Source: Trueperaceae bacterium (GTDB lineage: Bacteria > Deinococcota > Deinococci > Deinococcales > Trueperaceae). Taken from it: a stretch of 64,000 nucleotides of DNA. The DNA lies in assembly GCA_011389865.1 (NCBI GenBank), contig JAABTL010000005.1, positions 1 to 64,000 on the forward strand, in the 5' to 3' direction. Shown here in pieces: positions 29,776 through 38,783 of this stretch. Under the pieces are notes generated by a model. It searched no databases. It saw only the letters and a list, made by a program, of their open reading frames with translations, and was not told the origin of the DNA. The position numbers were made by a program, and so were the translations under genes. The first letter of the stretch is position 1; each line of letters opens with the position of its first letter.

Positions 29776-30123
29776 ATGGAACCGCATCGTCGGCACCGGA
29801 TCGCATGGCTCCTCCCCCTGGCCCTCGGCCTGACGCTGTCCGCCTGCGTACCGACGGCGGTGGCCGACCGGCTGGCAGGACCGGCCGCGCAGGAGGTCGA
29901 GCGCACCGCCTACGTCGCCTACCACCGGATGGAGCTGGGACGCCTGCAGCTCGGCGTCTACACCACCAACGTGCTCGTCGACGTGGAGCTACCGCGCGGC
30001 GCGCGCCTGACCCTCGAAGACTTCGACGATGACGGCTACCGCCTGCGGATCGACTCCGACGCGGTGCCGGGCGTCGCCTGGTTCGTCACCCCCAGCGGCG
30101 TCCGCCGCGTGATCCAACGATGA
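29776..30123 (+). CDS. Small lipoprotein of unknown function
   Basis: The 115 residues start with a lipoprotein signal (LLPLALGLTLSAC lipobox). The rest is a short mixed domain with charged TLEDFDDDGYRLRID and no known motif. It may be anchored at the periplasmic face. It lies 14 bases ahead of the PPC-domain secreted protein gene, which has its own ribosome site, so the two are probably one transcript from the TACACT promoter. Confidence 0.6.
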   Translation: MEPHRRHRIAWLLPLALGLTLSACVPTAVADRLAGPAAQEVERTAYVAYHRMELGRLQLGVYTTNVLVDVELPRGARLTLEDFDDDGYRLRIDSDAVPGVAWFVTPSGVRRVIQR

Positions 30124-30137
30124 CCTGGAGGTCCACC

Positions 30138-32510
30138 ATGCCCACACGATGGCTCGTACTGCTCCTAGCCCTCTCACTCGCCGCCACGGCGCCGGCCCAG
30201 GGGTTGCTCGACCTGGCGCCGGACAGTGCCGTGTTCGTCCTGGACGTGGCTGCCGACGCCGGCGCACCCGCGGGCCTGGTCGCGGCCCTCGAAGACCTCG
30301 ACTGGGCGGCGGCCGGCGACACGCTCGGCCGCCTGGCGCAGGTTCTCGGTGGCGAGGCGCTCGACGGGATGGGCGGCGAGGACGACCTGCTGGGCGAGAT
30401 CGCCGATGCCTGCCCCGCCGCCGCGGACGCCGTCGAGGGCCTCGAGCCGGACGGCTTCCTCAGCGACGGCCTGCTGCTCGTCAGCCTCACGCCGTTCGCG
30501 CCCACCCCGCACGGGCTCGCGCTGGCCAGGGTCGCCGACGAACCGCGCGCCGCCGCCCTGCAGGACGCGCTCGTGGGCTGCTTCGGCGGCACCCGCCTCG
30601 AGCAGGACGGCGTGACGCTCGAGGTGCTCTTCGACGGCGAAGATCTGCCGCTCATCGTCACCCGCGTCGGCGACCTCTTCGTCGCCGGCACCGAGCCCAA
30701 CCTCGTCCGCGGCGTCGTGCGCCGGGCCGGCGGCGCGGCCGAACCGGCGCTCGCCGGCACCCCGCTGGGCGCGGCACTGGCGCGCCTCGAGCGCGGCGGC
30801 GTCGGCTTCGGCCTCGACCTGACCGGCCTCGGCGCCGTCGCGAACGCGCTCGCCGGCGCGGTCCCGCCGGAGGCGGCCGACCTGCTCGAGCGGGCCGTCG
30901 CCGCGGTCGAGACCCTCGGCGTGGTCGCGGGTCGCGTCGGTTGGACCGACGACGGCCTGCGCGTCGAACGGGTCCACGCCTGGCCCGACGCGGCCCCCGA
31001 CGCGGCCCTGGCGGCGCTGCTGGCCGACCCGCGGCAGGCGGAACGGCCGACCTGGATCCCCGCCGGCGCGGTGGCGGCCAGCGCGAACCTCGTGCCCCTG
31101 CGCGGCATCGTCGACTACCTCGACGGCTGGCTCGCCGCCCTCGAGGAGCCGCTCGGCGCCCGGGTCGACCTCCGTGGCCTCGCCGCCGACACGCTCGACC
31201 TGGACCTCGACGCCGCGCTGCTGTCGTGGATCGGCGAGACGGTGCAGGTCATCCAGCTGGCCCCCTACGGCACCGACCTGCGCGGTTGGGTGCAGGGACC
31301 CGCGCGACTCGTCGTCGTCCCGGTGCTCAACGAGGACCTCGCGCGGTCCGGCCTCGCCGAGCTCGGCGCGGGCGGCACGCGGCTGCTCGGCCTGGCGGCG
31401 ACCCTCGCCGACGATCCGTTGGGCATGGGCGGCGATCCCTTCGGCGACCCGTTCGCGAGCGGTTCGGGCGCTGGCGACGCCGCCATAGACGCGCTCTTCG
31501 GCCCCGGGACCGTCGTCGCCACGCGCGAGACCGTCGCCGGGCTCGAGGTCGACCGGGTGCGCGTCGGGCCCACGCTGGACATGGCGATCGCGCTCGTCGA
31601 CGGCCACCTGGTGCTCGCCACGCCGTTCCGCGCCCTGCACACGCTGCTCGAGCTGCGCGCGGGCGCCGCGGACGCCACGGCGGATCCGGCCTGGCGCGAC
31701 GCGCTGGGCGCCTGGCCGCCGGAGGCCCGCGACGTCGGCCTGGTCGATGTGCCGGCGTACCTGCGCGGGCTCGCCGACGTCGCCGACCTCATGGCGCAGC
31801 CGCTGGCGTCCGCCGCGGTCGCCGGCATGTACACCACGATCGTGGAGTCGACCAGCAGCGCCGATGGCGACGGCTTCGAGGAGTGGGACGGTGGCTGGGA
31901 CGACGACGCCCTGACCCCGCCGAGCTTCGGCTCGCTGCCGGACGACGTCGACACCTCGACCCCGACCCCGCTGGTCATGGGCGACGCGGTCACCGGCGAT
32001 CTCACCTTCGCTGCGCCGCACGCGCACTACACGCTGGTCGGCGTGCAGCCCGGCGACACCGTCGAGATCGAGATGAACGACGAGACCGGCGGCCTCGACA
32101 CCTACCTCTACGTGTTCGACGGCGACACCGGCGAGCTGCTCTTCGACAACGACGACGCCCCCGGCTGGGACCGCTCGTTCGTGGCCTTCGCGGCCGAGCC
32201 CGGCGTGCGTTACGACGTCCTCGCCAGCAGCTTCGGCGGCTTCGGCGAGGGCACCTACCGGCTGAGCGTGCGGACGCGCACGGACGAACCGGCGCCCGCC
32301 GACGACCCGTTCGCCGACGCTCCGGCGTCCGAGTCGGTCGACGAGGCGGTCGAACCGGTCGAGCCGCCCACCTTCGCCGAGCTCCTCGCCGCGGCCGACC
32401 TGCTGCCGCGCGCCCTGGAGATCCTGGCGGAGCGCAGCGGCTTCGCCGTCTCGACGGCCACCCTCGAAGGCAACTCGCTGGTCACCCGCTGGCACCTGCC
32501 GCTGCGCTGA
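30138..32510 (+). CDS. Large secreted protein with C-terminal PPC domain
   Basis: The 790-residue product has a signal peptide ending at ATAPAQ. The long N-terminal half (DLAPDSAVFVLDVAADA and repeated ALEDLDWAAAGDTL-type blocks) resembles the DUF3352 family of periplasmic proteins; the match is by eye. Residues about 605-715 form a pre-peptidase C-terminal (PPC) beta domain (YTLVGVQPGDTVEIEMND, DTYLYVFDGDTGELLFDNDDAPGWDRSF). PPC domains are usually tails of secreted enzymes, but no peptidase domain is visible here. ATG 30138 is preferred over 30120 because GGAGG is six bases before it. Confidence 0.68.
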   Translation: MPTRWLVLLLALSLAATAPAQGLLDLAPDSAVFVLDVAADAGAPAGLVAALEDLDWAAAGDTLGRLAQVLGGEALDGMGGEDDLLGEIADACPAAADAVEGLEPDGFLSDGLLLVSLTPFAPTPHGLALARVADEPRAAALQDALVGCFGGTRLEQDGVTLEVLFDGEDLPLIVTRVGDLFVAGTEPNLVRGVVRRAGGAAEPALAGTPLGAALARLERGGVGFGLDLTGLGAVANALAGAVPPEAADLLERAVAAVETLGVVAGRVGWTDDGLRVERVHAWPDAAPDAALAALLADPRQAERPTWIPAGAVAASANLVPLRGIVDYLDGWLAALEEPLGARVDLRGLAADTLDLDLDAALLSWIGETVQVIQLAPYGTDLRGWVQGPARLVVVPVLNEDLARSGLAELGAGGTRLLGLAATLADDPLGMGGDPFGDPFASGSGAGDAAIDALFGPGTVVATRETVAGLEVDRVRVGPTLDMAIALVDGHLVLATPFRALHTLLELRAGAADATADPAWRDALGAWPPEARDVGLVDVPAYLRGLADVADLMAQPLASAAVAGMYTTIVESTSSADGDGFEEWDGGWDDDALTPPSFGSLPDDVDTSTPTPLVMGDAVTGDLTFAAPHAHYTLVGVQPGDTVEIEMNDETGGLDTYLYVFDGDTGELLFDNDDAPGWDRSFVAFAAEPGVRYDVLASSFGGFGEGTYRLSVRTRTDEPAPADDPFADAPASESVDEAVEPVEPPTFAELLAAADLLPRALEILAERSGFAVSTATLEGNSLVTRWHLPLR

Positions 32511-32530
32511 CGCCGCCGAGCCACGAAGAA

Positions 32531-32558
32531 GCGCCCCGGCCTGCGATGGCCGGGGCGC
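32531..32558. terminator. Bidirectional terminator between the PPC-domain gene and trxA
   Basis: A perfect 11-bp stem (GCGCCCCGGCC) with a TGCGAT loop sits between the convergent ends. Confidence 0.72.
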
Positions 32559-32579
32559 GCTCGTGCGGACTGCGGGTCG

Positions 32580-32903
32580 TCAGTTGACGGCGCGGTCGAG
32601 GTACTTCTTGAGGCGCTGCTCGTAGGCGACCTTCGGCATCGCCCCGACCATCGTCTCCACGGGCTGGCCGTCCTTGAACAGGATGACCGTCGGGATGCTC
32701 ATCACGCGGAAGGTGATCGCCGTCTGCTGGTGGTCGTCGACGTTGAGCTTACCGACCTTCAGCTGGCCGTCGTACTCGCCGGCCAGCTGCTCGATGACCG
32801 GGCTGACCATCCGGCAGGGACCGCACCAGGGGGCCCAGAAGTCGACCAGGACCAGCCCCTGCTGTGTCTCGGCCTGAAAGTTGGCGTCGGTGAACTCGAC
32901 CAT
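32580..32903 (-). CDS. trxA: Thioredoxin
   Basis: General disulfide reductase. The 107 residues have the canonical active site WCGPC (Cys27 and Cys30) in DFWAPWCGPCRM, the cis-proline block MSIPTVILFKDGQ, and standard length. The ATG is preceded by TCTGGAGGC, so the message is leadered, with a TACCAT -10 box about 50 bases upstream. Confidence 0.97.
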   Translation of the reverse strand: MVEFTDANFQAETQQGLVLVDFWAPWCGPCRMVSPVIEQLAGEYDGQLKVGKLNVDDHQQTAITFRVMSIPTVILFKDGQPVETMVGAMPKVAYEQRLKKYLDRAVN

Positions 32904-32951
32904 GCGTGTGCCTCCAGAGAGCGCCGACCTCGAGGACGGCGCGACCCGCCC

Positions 32952-32957
32952 ATGGTA
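32952..32957 (-). promoter_or_regulatory. -10 box TACCAT of trxA
   Basis: TACCAT on the minus strand gives a predicted leader of about 42 bases ending in the GGAGG ribosome site. Confidence 0.45.
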
Positions 32958-33010
32958 GGTCAGGCGGGCCCGCCCCGCACGTCGTCCACCGCACCCGGCG
33001 CCCGCGCGCT

Positions 33011-34261
33011 TCAGCCCCCGCCCCCGCGGGCGTCGGCGCCCGCGTCCGCTGCCGCGGCCGCCGACGGCCACGGCGCGCCCTCGGGCCAGGACGACAGCGC
33101 GTCCGCGGGCGACCCGCGCACGACGCGCGGCGGCCGGGTACCCAGCGCGCGGTGCCCCCCCTTGACCGCCGCCCACAGCAGCTGCGCCGGGTCGGCCGCC
33201 ACCCCGTGGATCGCGACCGCCGCCCGAAACTCGTCGACCGGCGACAGCGACGGGCTGGACCCCCGCGAGTCGGTGCCGAGGGCCACGCTGACGCCGTGCC
33301 GGGCGTAGTCGGCCCAGGGGAAGGTACCGCTGCCCAGCAGGGCGTTCGAGCGCGGACAGTGCACCACGACGCAACCCGCCCGCTGCAACCTGCGGATGTC
33401 GTCGTCGACGACGTGGACGGCGTGGACCAGGGTGGGCCGGGCCGCCAGCACGCCCAACTCGTCGAGGAAGCCGACGGGGGTGCGCCCGGAGGGCCGGAAC
33501 TTCGCCAGGAACGGTCCCATCGCCTCGCGCAGCGGGCCGTCGCCGGAGCGATGCAGCGGCAGCTCTCCCGGGTCCTCGCCGACGTGGATCTGCAGCGGCA
33601 GGCCCTCGGCGCGGGCGAAGGCCGCCAGCTTCCGCAACAGCGGCGCGGACACCGTGTGCGGCGTGTGCGGCGACAGCCCCAGGCGCACGCCGCCGGGGCG
33701 CTCGAGCGGCCGGAAGCGGCGCACCACGGCGACCGTCGCCTCGAACCGAGCTTCCGCCTCGTCGGGATCGGCGCCGAGGACCTCCCAGTAGGCGACCCCG
33801 TGCAACCCGGGGTGGGAGAGCAGGCGCGCCAGCACGCGCTCGTCGGTGACGATGTCGCCGACGGTGTCGATGCCGGCGGCCGCGAGCTCGGCCAGCCCCT
33901 GCTCGGCGGCCTCCAGGCCGCGGCCGCCCGCGCGTCCGTGGGCGATCACCGCGCCGACGAAGTCGACGTATGCGCCCGGGCTCAGCGGCATATGCGACAG
34001 GTCGAGGTGGGTGTGCGCGTTGACGGGCGCCGGCGCGATCACGCGTCGCGCCGGCCGCACGGGCACGGCGGGGTACTCGGCGCGCAGCGCGTCCAGGGCA
34101 CCGATGGTGACGACCCTCGCGGGCGCGGGCCGCACCTGCAGCAGGACCGCCGCGTCCTTGCGCGGGCGCCCCAGGCCGTCGTAGACGAGGTCGGCGGGCC
34201 ACAGCTCGCGAGCCGGGCCCCGTGTGTCTGCGGACGCCGGAGCGTCCGCGGACCCCTTCAA
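33011..34261 (-). CDS. mqnX: Amidohydrolase, probable aminodeoxyfutalosine deaminase
   Basis: The 416-residue metal-dependent hydrolase has the amidohydrolase signature NAHTHLDLSHM, a second-sphere histidine in QIHVGEDPGE, and the metal ligands of the HAVHVVDDDI and LGTDSRGSSPSLSP blocks. Position right after mqnC points to MqnX, which deaminates 6-amino-6-deoxyfutalosine in the futalosine menaquinone pathway; cytosine deaminase-like relatives are the alternative. I take TTG at 34261 as start because it overlaps the mqnC stop by four bases (TTGA); no ATG or GTG lies near. The C-terminus is a low-complexity Ala/Gly tail. Confidence 0.75.
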   Translation of the reverse strand: MKGSADAPASADTRGPARELWPADLVYDGLGRPRKDAAVLLQVRPAPARVVTIGALDALRAEYPAVPVRPARRVIAPAPVNAHTHLDLSHMPLSPGAYVDFVGAVIAHGRAGGRGLEAAEQGLAELAAAGIDTVGDIVTDERVLARLLSHPGLHGVAYWEVLGADPDEAEARFEATVAVVRRFRPLERPGGVRLGLSPHTPHTVSAPLLRKLAAFARAEGLPLQIHVGEDPGELPLHRSGDGPLREAMGPFLAKFRPSGRTPVGFLDELGVLAARPTLVHAVHVVDDDIRRLQRAGCVVVHCPRSNALLGSGTFPWADYARHGVSVALGTDSRGSSPSLSPVDEFRAAVAIHGVAADPAQLLWAAVKGGHRALGTRPPRVVRGSPADALSSWPEGAPWPSAAAAADAGADARGGGG

Positions 34262-35379
34262 GCCGCGGCGGCCGCGGGGCCGAGCAGGGCGGCCACGTCC
34301 GGTCGCCGCACGATGCCGTAGAGGCTGTCGCGTTGGACGGGCTCGAAGCCGGCGTCGACGATCTGCCGGACGATCTCGCGCTCGGCGGTCGCCTGGTGCT
34401 TGGCGCCGGCCTGCGAGACGACGTTCTCCTCGAGCATGGTGCTGCCGTAGTCGTTCGCGCCGCAGAACAGGGCGGTCTGCGCGACCTTGTGACCCATCGT
34501 CGGCCACGACGCCTGCAGGTTGACGAAGTTGTCGAGCACGAGGCGGCTGAGCGCCAGGTGGCGCAGGTAGGCCGCGGGCCCGGCGCCGGGGGCCTTCCCG
34601 TCGATCCGCACCCCCTCGGTCTGCAGCGTCCAGGCGATGAACGCCGAGAAGCCGTTGCCGTGGCTCGCCAGGGCGCGGTCCTGCGCATCGCGCAGTCGCA
34701 TCAGGCTCTCGACCCGCTGCGCCTGCGTCTCGCCGAAGCCGATGACCATGGTCGCGGTCGTGTACAGGCCCAGCGCCTGGGCATCCTCCATCACGCCGAG
34801 CCACTCGTCGGTGGAGATGCGTGCAGGCGACACGTGGCGCGCGTGCCGCACGTCGTCGACCAGCATCTCGCCGCCACCGCCCGGCAGGCCGTCCAGACCG
34901 GCCCCCTGCAGCTCGTGCAGCACCTCGCGCTCGCTCATGCCGGTGAGCTTGGCCATGCCCTTGATCTCCTCGGGGCTGAACGCCTCTACGCGGATCGTCG
35001 GGTGCGTGGCCTTGAGGTGGGCGAGCAGCTCGAGGTACCAGGAGAACGGCAGGTAGGGATTGACGCCCCCCTGCATCAGGACGCGCGTGCCGCCCACGGC
35101 CTCGAGCTCGCGCAGCTTGTGCGAGATCTGCTCGAAGCTGAGGACGTACGCGTCTTGCTGCCGGCGGGTGCGGTAGAAGCCGCAGAAGCTGCAGCCGACG
35201 TTGCAGACGTTCGAGTAGTTGACGTTGCGGTCGATGAGGTAGCTGACGATGGCCGGATCGGTCCGCGCGAGGCGCACCTCGTGGGCCGCGCCCGCGAGGT
35301 CGAAGAGCGGCCGGTCGGCGAGCGCCAGTGCCTCGTCGGCGGTCAGGCGGGCGCCGGCGGCGGCGCGTGCGAGCGTCAT
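34258..35379 (-). CDS. mqnC: Radical SAM dehypoxanthine futalosine cyclase MqnC
   Basis: Forms the cyclic intermediate of the futalosine menaquinone route. The 373 residues show the radical SAM motif CNVGCSFC (Cys59, Cys63, Cys66) preceded by VNYSNV, then GFYRTRRQQDAYVLSFEQI and the GGGGEML block typical of the MqnC/MqnE pair. MqnE (aminofutalosine synthase) is the alternative, and the exact member is judged by similarity to MqnC. The ATG lies six bases after a TGCTATCGT extended -10, so the operon with the amidohydrolase should be leaderless. Confidence 0.88.
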   Translation of the reverse strand: MTLARAAAGARLTADEALALADRPLFDLAGAAHEVRLARTDPAIVSYLIDRNVNYSNVCNVGCSFCGFYRTRRQQDAYVLSFEQISHKLRELEAVGGTRVLMQGGVNPYLPFSWYLELLAHLKATHPTIRVEAFSPEEIKGMAKLTGMSEREVLHELQGAGLDGLPGGGGEMLVDDVRHARHVSPARISTDEWLGVMEDAQALGLYTTATMVIGFGETQAQRVESLMRLRDAQDRALASHGNGFSAFIAWTLQTEGVRIDGKAPGAGPAAYLRHLALSRLVLDNFVNLQASWPTMGHKVAQTALFCGANDYGSTMLEENVVSQAGAKHQATAEREIVRQIVDAGFEPVQRDSLYGIVRRPDVAALLGPAAAAA

Positions 35380-35385
35380 GAGCGC

Positions 35386-35391
35386 ACGATA
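35386..35391 (-). promoter_or_regulatory. Extended -10 TGCTATCGT of mqnC
   Basis: TATCGT with upstream TG ends six bases before the mqnC ATG. The same nine bases occur at the CorC/HlyC-type promoter (13601-13609). Confidence 0.65.
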
Positions 35392-35488
35392 GCACCGGCC
35401 CCGGGCGGCTTCGGTGGCGCACCTCGCCGTTGCGGCGCGGCGCGCGACGGCGGGCCGATGTCCTGTGTACTTCGCAAACCACGGGTCG

Positions 35489-35494
35489 TACAAT
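35489..35494 (+). promoter_or_regulatory. -10 box TACAAT of the STAND-like ATPase gene
   Basis: TACAAT ends seven bases before the ATG at 35502 and is close to the TATAAT consensus. Predicted leaderless. Confidence 0.66.
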
Positions 35495-35501
35495 CGCGGG
35501 C

Positions 35502-38500
35502 ATGCCCGAGAGCCCCGACACCCGTCGGGCCCCCAACAGCCCCTGGCGCGCCGTGTTCGAGCGGGTCCGCAGCGAGGTCGGTCACCAGCGCGACGAACAC
35601 GGTTCCCTCGGAAGCATCAACTGGCTGCGGCACCACATGGAGTGCCGGGGGGCCAACCCCAACGTGGTCCGCAACATCATCTACCGCGACAAGGGGAAGC
35701 TGCCCGACAAGCAGGCGCTCTACGGCATCCTCGACGAGCTGTGGCGGTCCAGCGGCCACCCACCCCTGCGCTCCCCCGAACTCGAGTCGCTCCTCTCGCC
35801 CGGCAGCGGCCAGGAGCAGGAGGTGCTGCAGCTGCTCGGCCGCGACAAGCGCCGCGCCTACCGCGACTTCGTGCAGGCGATCCGCGGCGGCGAGGATCCC
35901 AAGATGGTCATCGTGGGCCGCCCGGGCAGCGGCAAGACGCTGCTGTGCGACTACATCCAGCAGGCGCTCGAGCTCCCCCCCAGCGCGACCGACCGGTTGG
36001 TCCGCTTGGAGTTCGGCGGCACCGACCTCGCTACCACCCTCGCCCGCCTCGGTGCGGCGATGGAGGTCCCGCCCGCGGTCATGGAGGCGCGGCTGGTGAA
36101 GCTCGGCTCCGCCAGCGCCTTCGCGGTGCAGGCAGACGCCCAGGCGGACGTCGCGCGCGCGGTCCTGGACGCCGCTCGCGGCTTCGGCGGGCGCCAGACG
36201 CTACTGCTGCACGTCTCCCAGTCGCTCGGCGGCCAGGAGAGCCTCGGCCTCGTGCCGCTCCGCCTCAACGACCCCGACGTCCCCCGCGTCTCCGCGGCCG
36301 AGTGGCTGTGGGTGTCGCTGTTCGAACCGCTGTCGCGCCTGCCCGGTACGGCGCTCCTCGTCTCGATGGCGGACCTGCCGCTGCGCGCGCAGTCGCGCCT
36401 GGGCGCCTTCGCCGACCCCGTGCGCCTGACGCCGCCCACCCTCGCGGAGGCCCGCCGATTCGTGCGCGCCCGCCTGCCGCACGCCGAAGCGGAGCAGCAC
36501 GAGCGGATCGTGCGTCTCGCCGGGCGCTCGTTCGAGGAGCTTCGCACGCTGACGCTCCTCGCCGAGATCCGCGACCCCGCGTCCGAGCCGACGATGGTCC
36601 CGGAGCGCTCGGTCATGCAGCTCGCGCGTGCGATCGATGGCGGCGAGCCGCACCTGCGGCGCTTCCTCGCGGCCGTCGCCGTGCTTTCTTTGCCGGACTA
36701 CCCGGAGTTCTCGCGCGCCGAGCTGACGCACCTCCTGAGGCTGACCCAAGACGAGACCGGCGAGGTCGACGGCACCTTCCTCGACGGCGTCCCGGGCCGC
36801 TCCGACCTCGTCCGCTGCTTCTCGCGCGAGCTCGCTCGCGAACTGCGCCACCGCCTCGCGGCGCAGGACCCGCCGACCTACCGCGAGTTGCACCGTCACG
36901 CCGCCGCCCACGTCGAGTCGGAGGCGAGCTCGCGACCCCGGGGCGAGGCCGCGAACCGCTACCTCACGTTCCTGCTCGAGGCACGCGCGTGGGACGACCT
37001 GAGCGACTGGATGGCCCGCCACGGCGCCCCGCAGGCGCTGGTCGGGCGGCTGTGGGCCACCGCGCAGGCCGAGCTGCCGCCGGGACGCGAGGCCGAGCGC
37101 TTCGCCCAACGCGTCGCCGCGCACTACGTCAAGCTCGGCACCTTCCAGCACCCCGACGTGCGCGACGCGTTCGCGGTGATGGCCGCCTCGTCCGACCCGA
37201 GCCTGCGGACGTGGGCGGCGCTGCGGCGGGCGGAAGGGCTGTCGCTGCGCGGGCACCACGACCAGGCCGAGGCGCTGCTGACGGCGCTGCCGCCGACGGA
37301 AGACGCGCGGCTGGCGGCCGACGGCGCGATCGCCCGGGCGTCGATCGCGCGCTGGCGCGGCCGGCGCGACGAGGCCCTGCGGCTGGTGTTCGGGGAGGCG
37401 CCCCACCACCTGCGGCGGGCGCCGTCGGGCGGCGAGACCGACGCCGTGCGGGTGAAGGCGGCCCTCTGGGCGGGGCTGCTGGCGAAGGACCAGGGCGACC
37501 TCGACGCCGCGCTGGCGAGCTTCGACTCCGTGCCGCGGGCCGACGACCTCGACGCCGCCCGCGTCGCCTTCCAGCGCGGCGACGTCTTCATGCGTCTCGG
37601 CCACTACGACCGCGCCCTCCGGGCGATGGACGACGCCGTGGGCTTGGCGACGCGCTCCGACGCGCTGGCGTCGGAACGGACCCGCTACCTGGCGCGCCGG
37701 GCGACGGTGCACCGCCGGCGCGGCGACCTGGCGCGCTCCGCGACCGACTTCGAGGCCGCGCGCGCGCTGCTGCTGTCGGGGGCACCGGAGGTGGGCAGCG
37801 ACACCGATTCGTGGGAGCGGGAGTTCTGGCTCGCCCGCATCGAGGACGAGGCCGGCCTCCTGCTGCTGGCCGAGGGGCGTTTCGACGACGCCGCGATGGC
37901 CTTCGACCGCAACCTCCGCCGCTTCCGCGCGTACGCCGACGCCCACGGCGTCGACGCTACCTACCGCGTCCTGCGCAGCACCCTGCGCCTCGCCATCGCC
38001 TACGGCTGCCGGGCGGTGGGCCAGCCCTTCCGCCGTCCCTTCGCCGTCGGCCCCGCGTTGGGGGCCGACACGCCCGACCTGCGCCAGGCGCGCCGGCTGA
38101 TCGCCGAGGTCCTCGACCGCCTCGAAGACGACGCGCACGCGTTGCGCCCCAGCTCGCTGGCGCGCGACGCCCTGCTGGCCGCCAACCTGTTCGTCGCGTC
38201 GGGCAGGGAGGCGGTCGACCTGGCCGAGCGGGCGTTGGCGACGTCGCGCTACCCGTACCAGCGCGCCACGGCCCACTCGCACGCGGCCACCGGCGCGCTG
38301 CGCATCCCCGACCCCGCCGCGGCGGCGGACCACGTCGAGGCCGCCACCCGCGAACTGGCCGCCGCGACCGGCGGTTCCACCGAGCCCGAACAGGGCGACC
38401 TCGAGCTGGTGGCCTGGCTGATCGCCCTCGGCACCGTCGCGGCGATCGACGGCGGCGACGTCCGCGGGGCCGGGCAACGACTGGTGCAGGGCCTCAAGCG

Positions 38501-38783
38501 CCAGGACCTGCGGCCGCACCACGACGCGATGCTGCGCCAGTTCGGCGAAGCGATCGAGGCCCGCGGCATCACCGAATGGGCCCAGTCGGCGGAGCTCTCC
38601 GCCCTGCTTCAGCTCGACGACCGGGCCGACGGCCTCGCGCTGCACCGGCCCGACAGGGCCACGCTGCGGCTGCCCGACGCCTTCGCCGCCCGCTGGGCCC
38701 GCATCGTCGGGCGGCGTGGCGCATGCGACACGGTGGGCGGCGTGCCGCCCACCCCACACGAACCACGGGAGGACGCCGCATGA
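35502..38783 (+). CDS. STAND-like P-loop ATPase with TPR-rich C-terminus
   Basis: The 1093-residue protein has an N-terminal region of about 90 residues with a helix-turn-helix look (LGSINWLRHHMECRGANPNVVRNIIYRDKGKL). An ATPase domain follows with Walker A VGRPGSGKT (residues 138-146). The expected Walker B acidic residue is not obvious; the strand at 234-240 reads LLLHVSQ. A sensor-like strand is TALLVSMAD (283-291). From about residue 560 on, repeated helical hairpins (DEAL, DQAEALL, FDDAAMAF types) look like TPR units. The architecture resembles STAND/MalT-like signalling ATPases. Trigger and target are unknown. The gene overlaps a hydroxyacid dehydrogenase gene by four bases. Confidence 0.7.
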   Translation: MPESPDTRRAPNSPWRAVFERVRSEVGHQRDEHGSLGSINWLRHHMECRGANPNVVRNIIYRDKGKLPDKQALYGILDELWRSSGHPPLRSPELESLLSPGSGQEQEVLQLLGRDKRRAYRDFVQAIRGGEDPKMVIVGRPGSGKTLLCDYIQQALELPPSATDRLVRLEFGGTDLATTLARLGAAMEVPPAVMEARLVKLGSASAFAVQADAQADVARAVLDAARGFGGRQTLLLHVSQSLGGQESLGLVPLRLNDPDVPRVSAAEWLWVSLFEPLSRLPGTALLVSMADLPLRAQSRLGAFADPVRLTPPTLAEARRFVRARLPHAEAEQHERIVRLAGRSFEELRTLTLLAEIRDPASEPTMVPERSVMQLARAIDGGEPHLRRFLAAVAVLSLPDYPEFSRAELTHLLRLTQDETGEVDGTFLDGVPGRSDLVRCFSRELARELRHRLAAQDPPTYRELHRHAAAHVESEASSRPRGEAANRYLTFLLEARAWDDLSDWMARHGAPQALVGRLWATAQAELPPGREAERFAQRVAAHYVKLGTFQHPDVRDAFAVMAASSDPSLRTWAALRRAEGLSLRGHHDQAEALLTALPPTEDARLAADGAIARASIARWRGRRDEALRLVFGEAPHHLRRAPSGGETDAVRVKAALWAGLLAKDQGDLDAALASFDSVPRADDLDAARVAFQRGDVFMRLGHYDRALRAMDDAVGLATRSDALASERTRYLARRATVHRRRGDLARSATDFEAARALLLSGAPEVGSDTDSWEREFWLARIEDEAGLLLLAEGRFDDAAMAFDRNLRRFRAYADAHGVDATYRVLRSTLRLAIAYGCRAVGQPFRRPFAVGPALGADTPDLRQARRLIAEVLDRLEDDAHALRPSSLARDALLAANLFVASGREAVDLAERALATSRYPYQRATAHSHAATGALRIPDPAAAADHVEAATRELAAATGGSTEPEQGDLELVAWLIALGTVAAIDGGDVRGAGQRLVQGLKRQDLRPHHDAMLRQFGEAIEARGITEWAQSAELSALLQLDDRADGLALHRPDRATLRLPDAFAARWARIVGRRGACDTVGGVPPTPHEPREDAA

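Noticed and set aside
35502-38783. Anti-phage defence system
   Set aside because: STAND-like architecture alone is not enough; no effector nuclease, TIR or other defence gene is adjacent, and the partner is a metabolic dehydrogenase.
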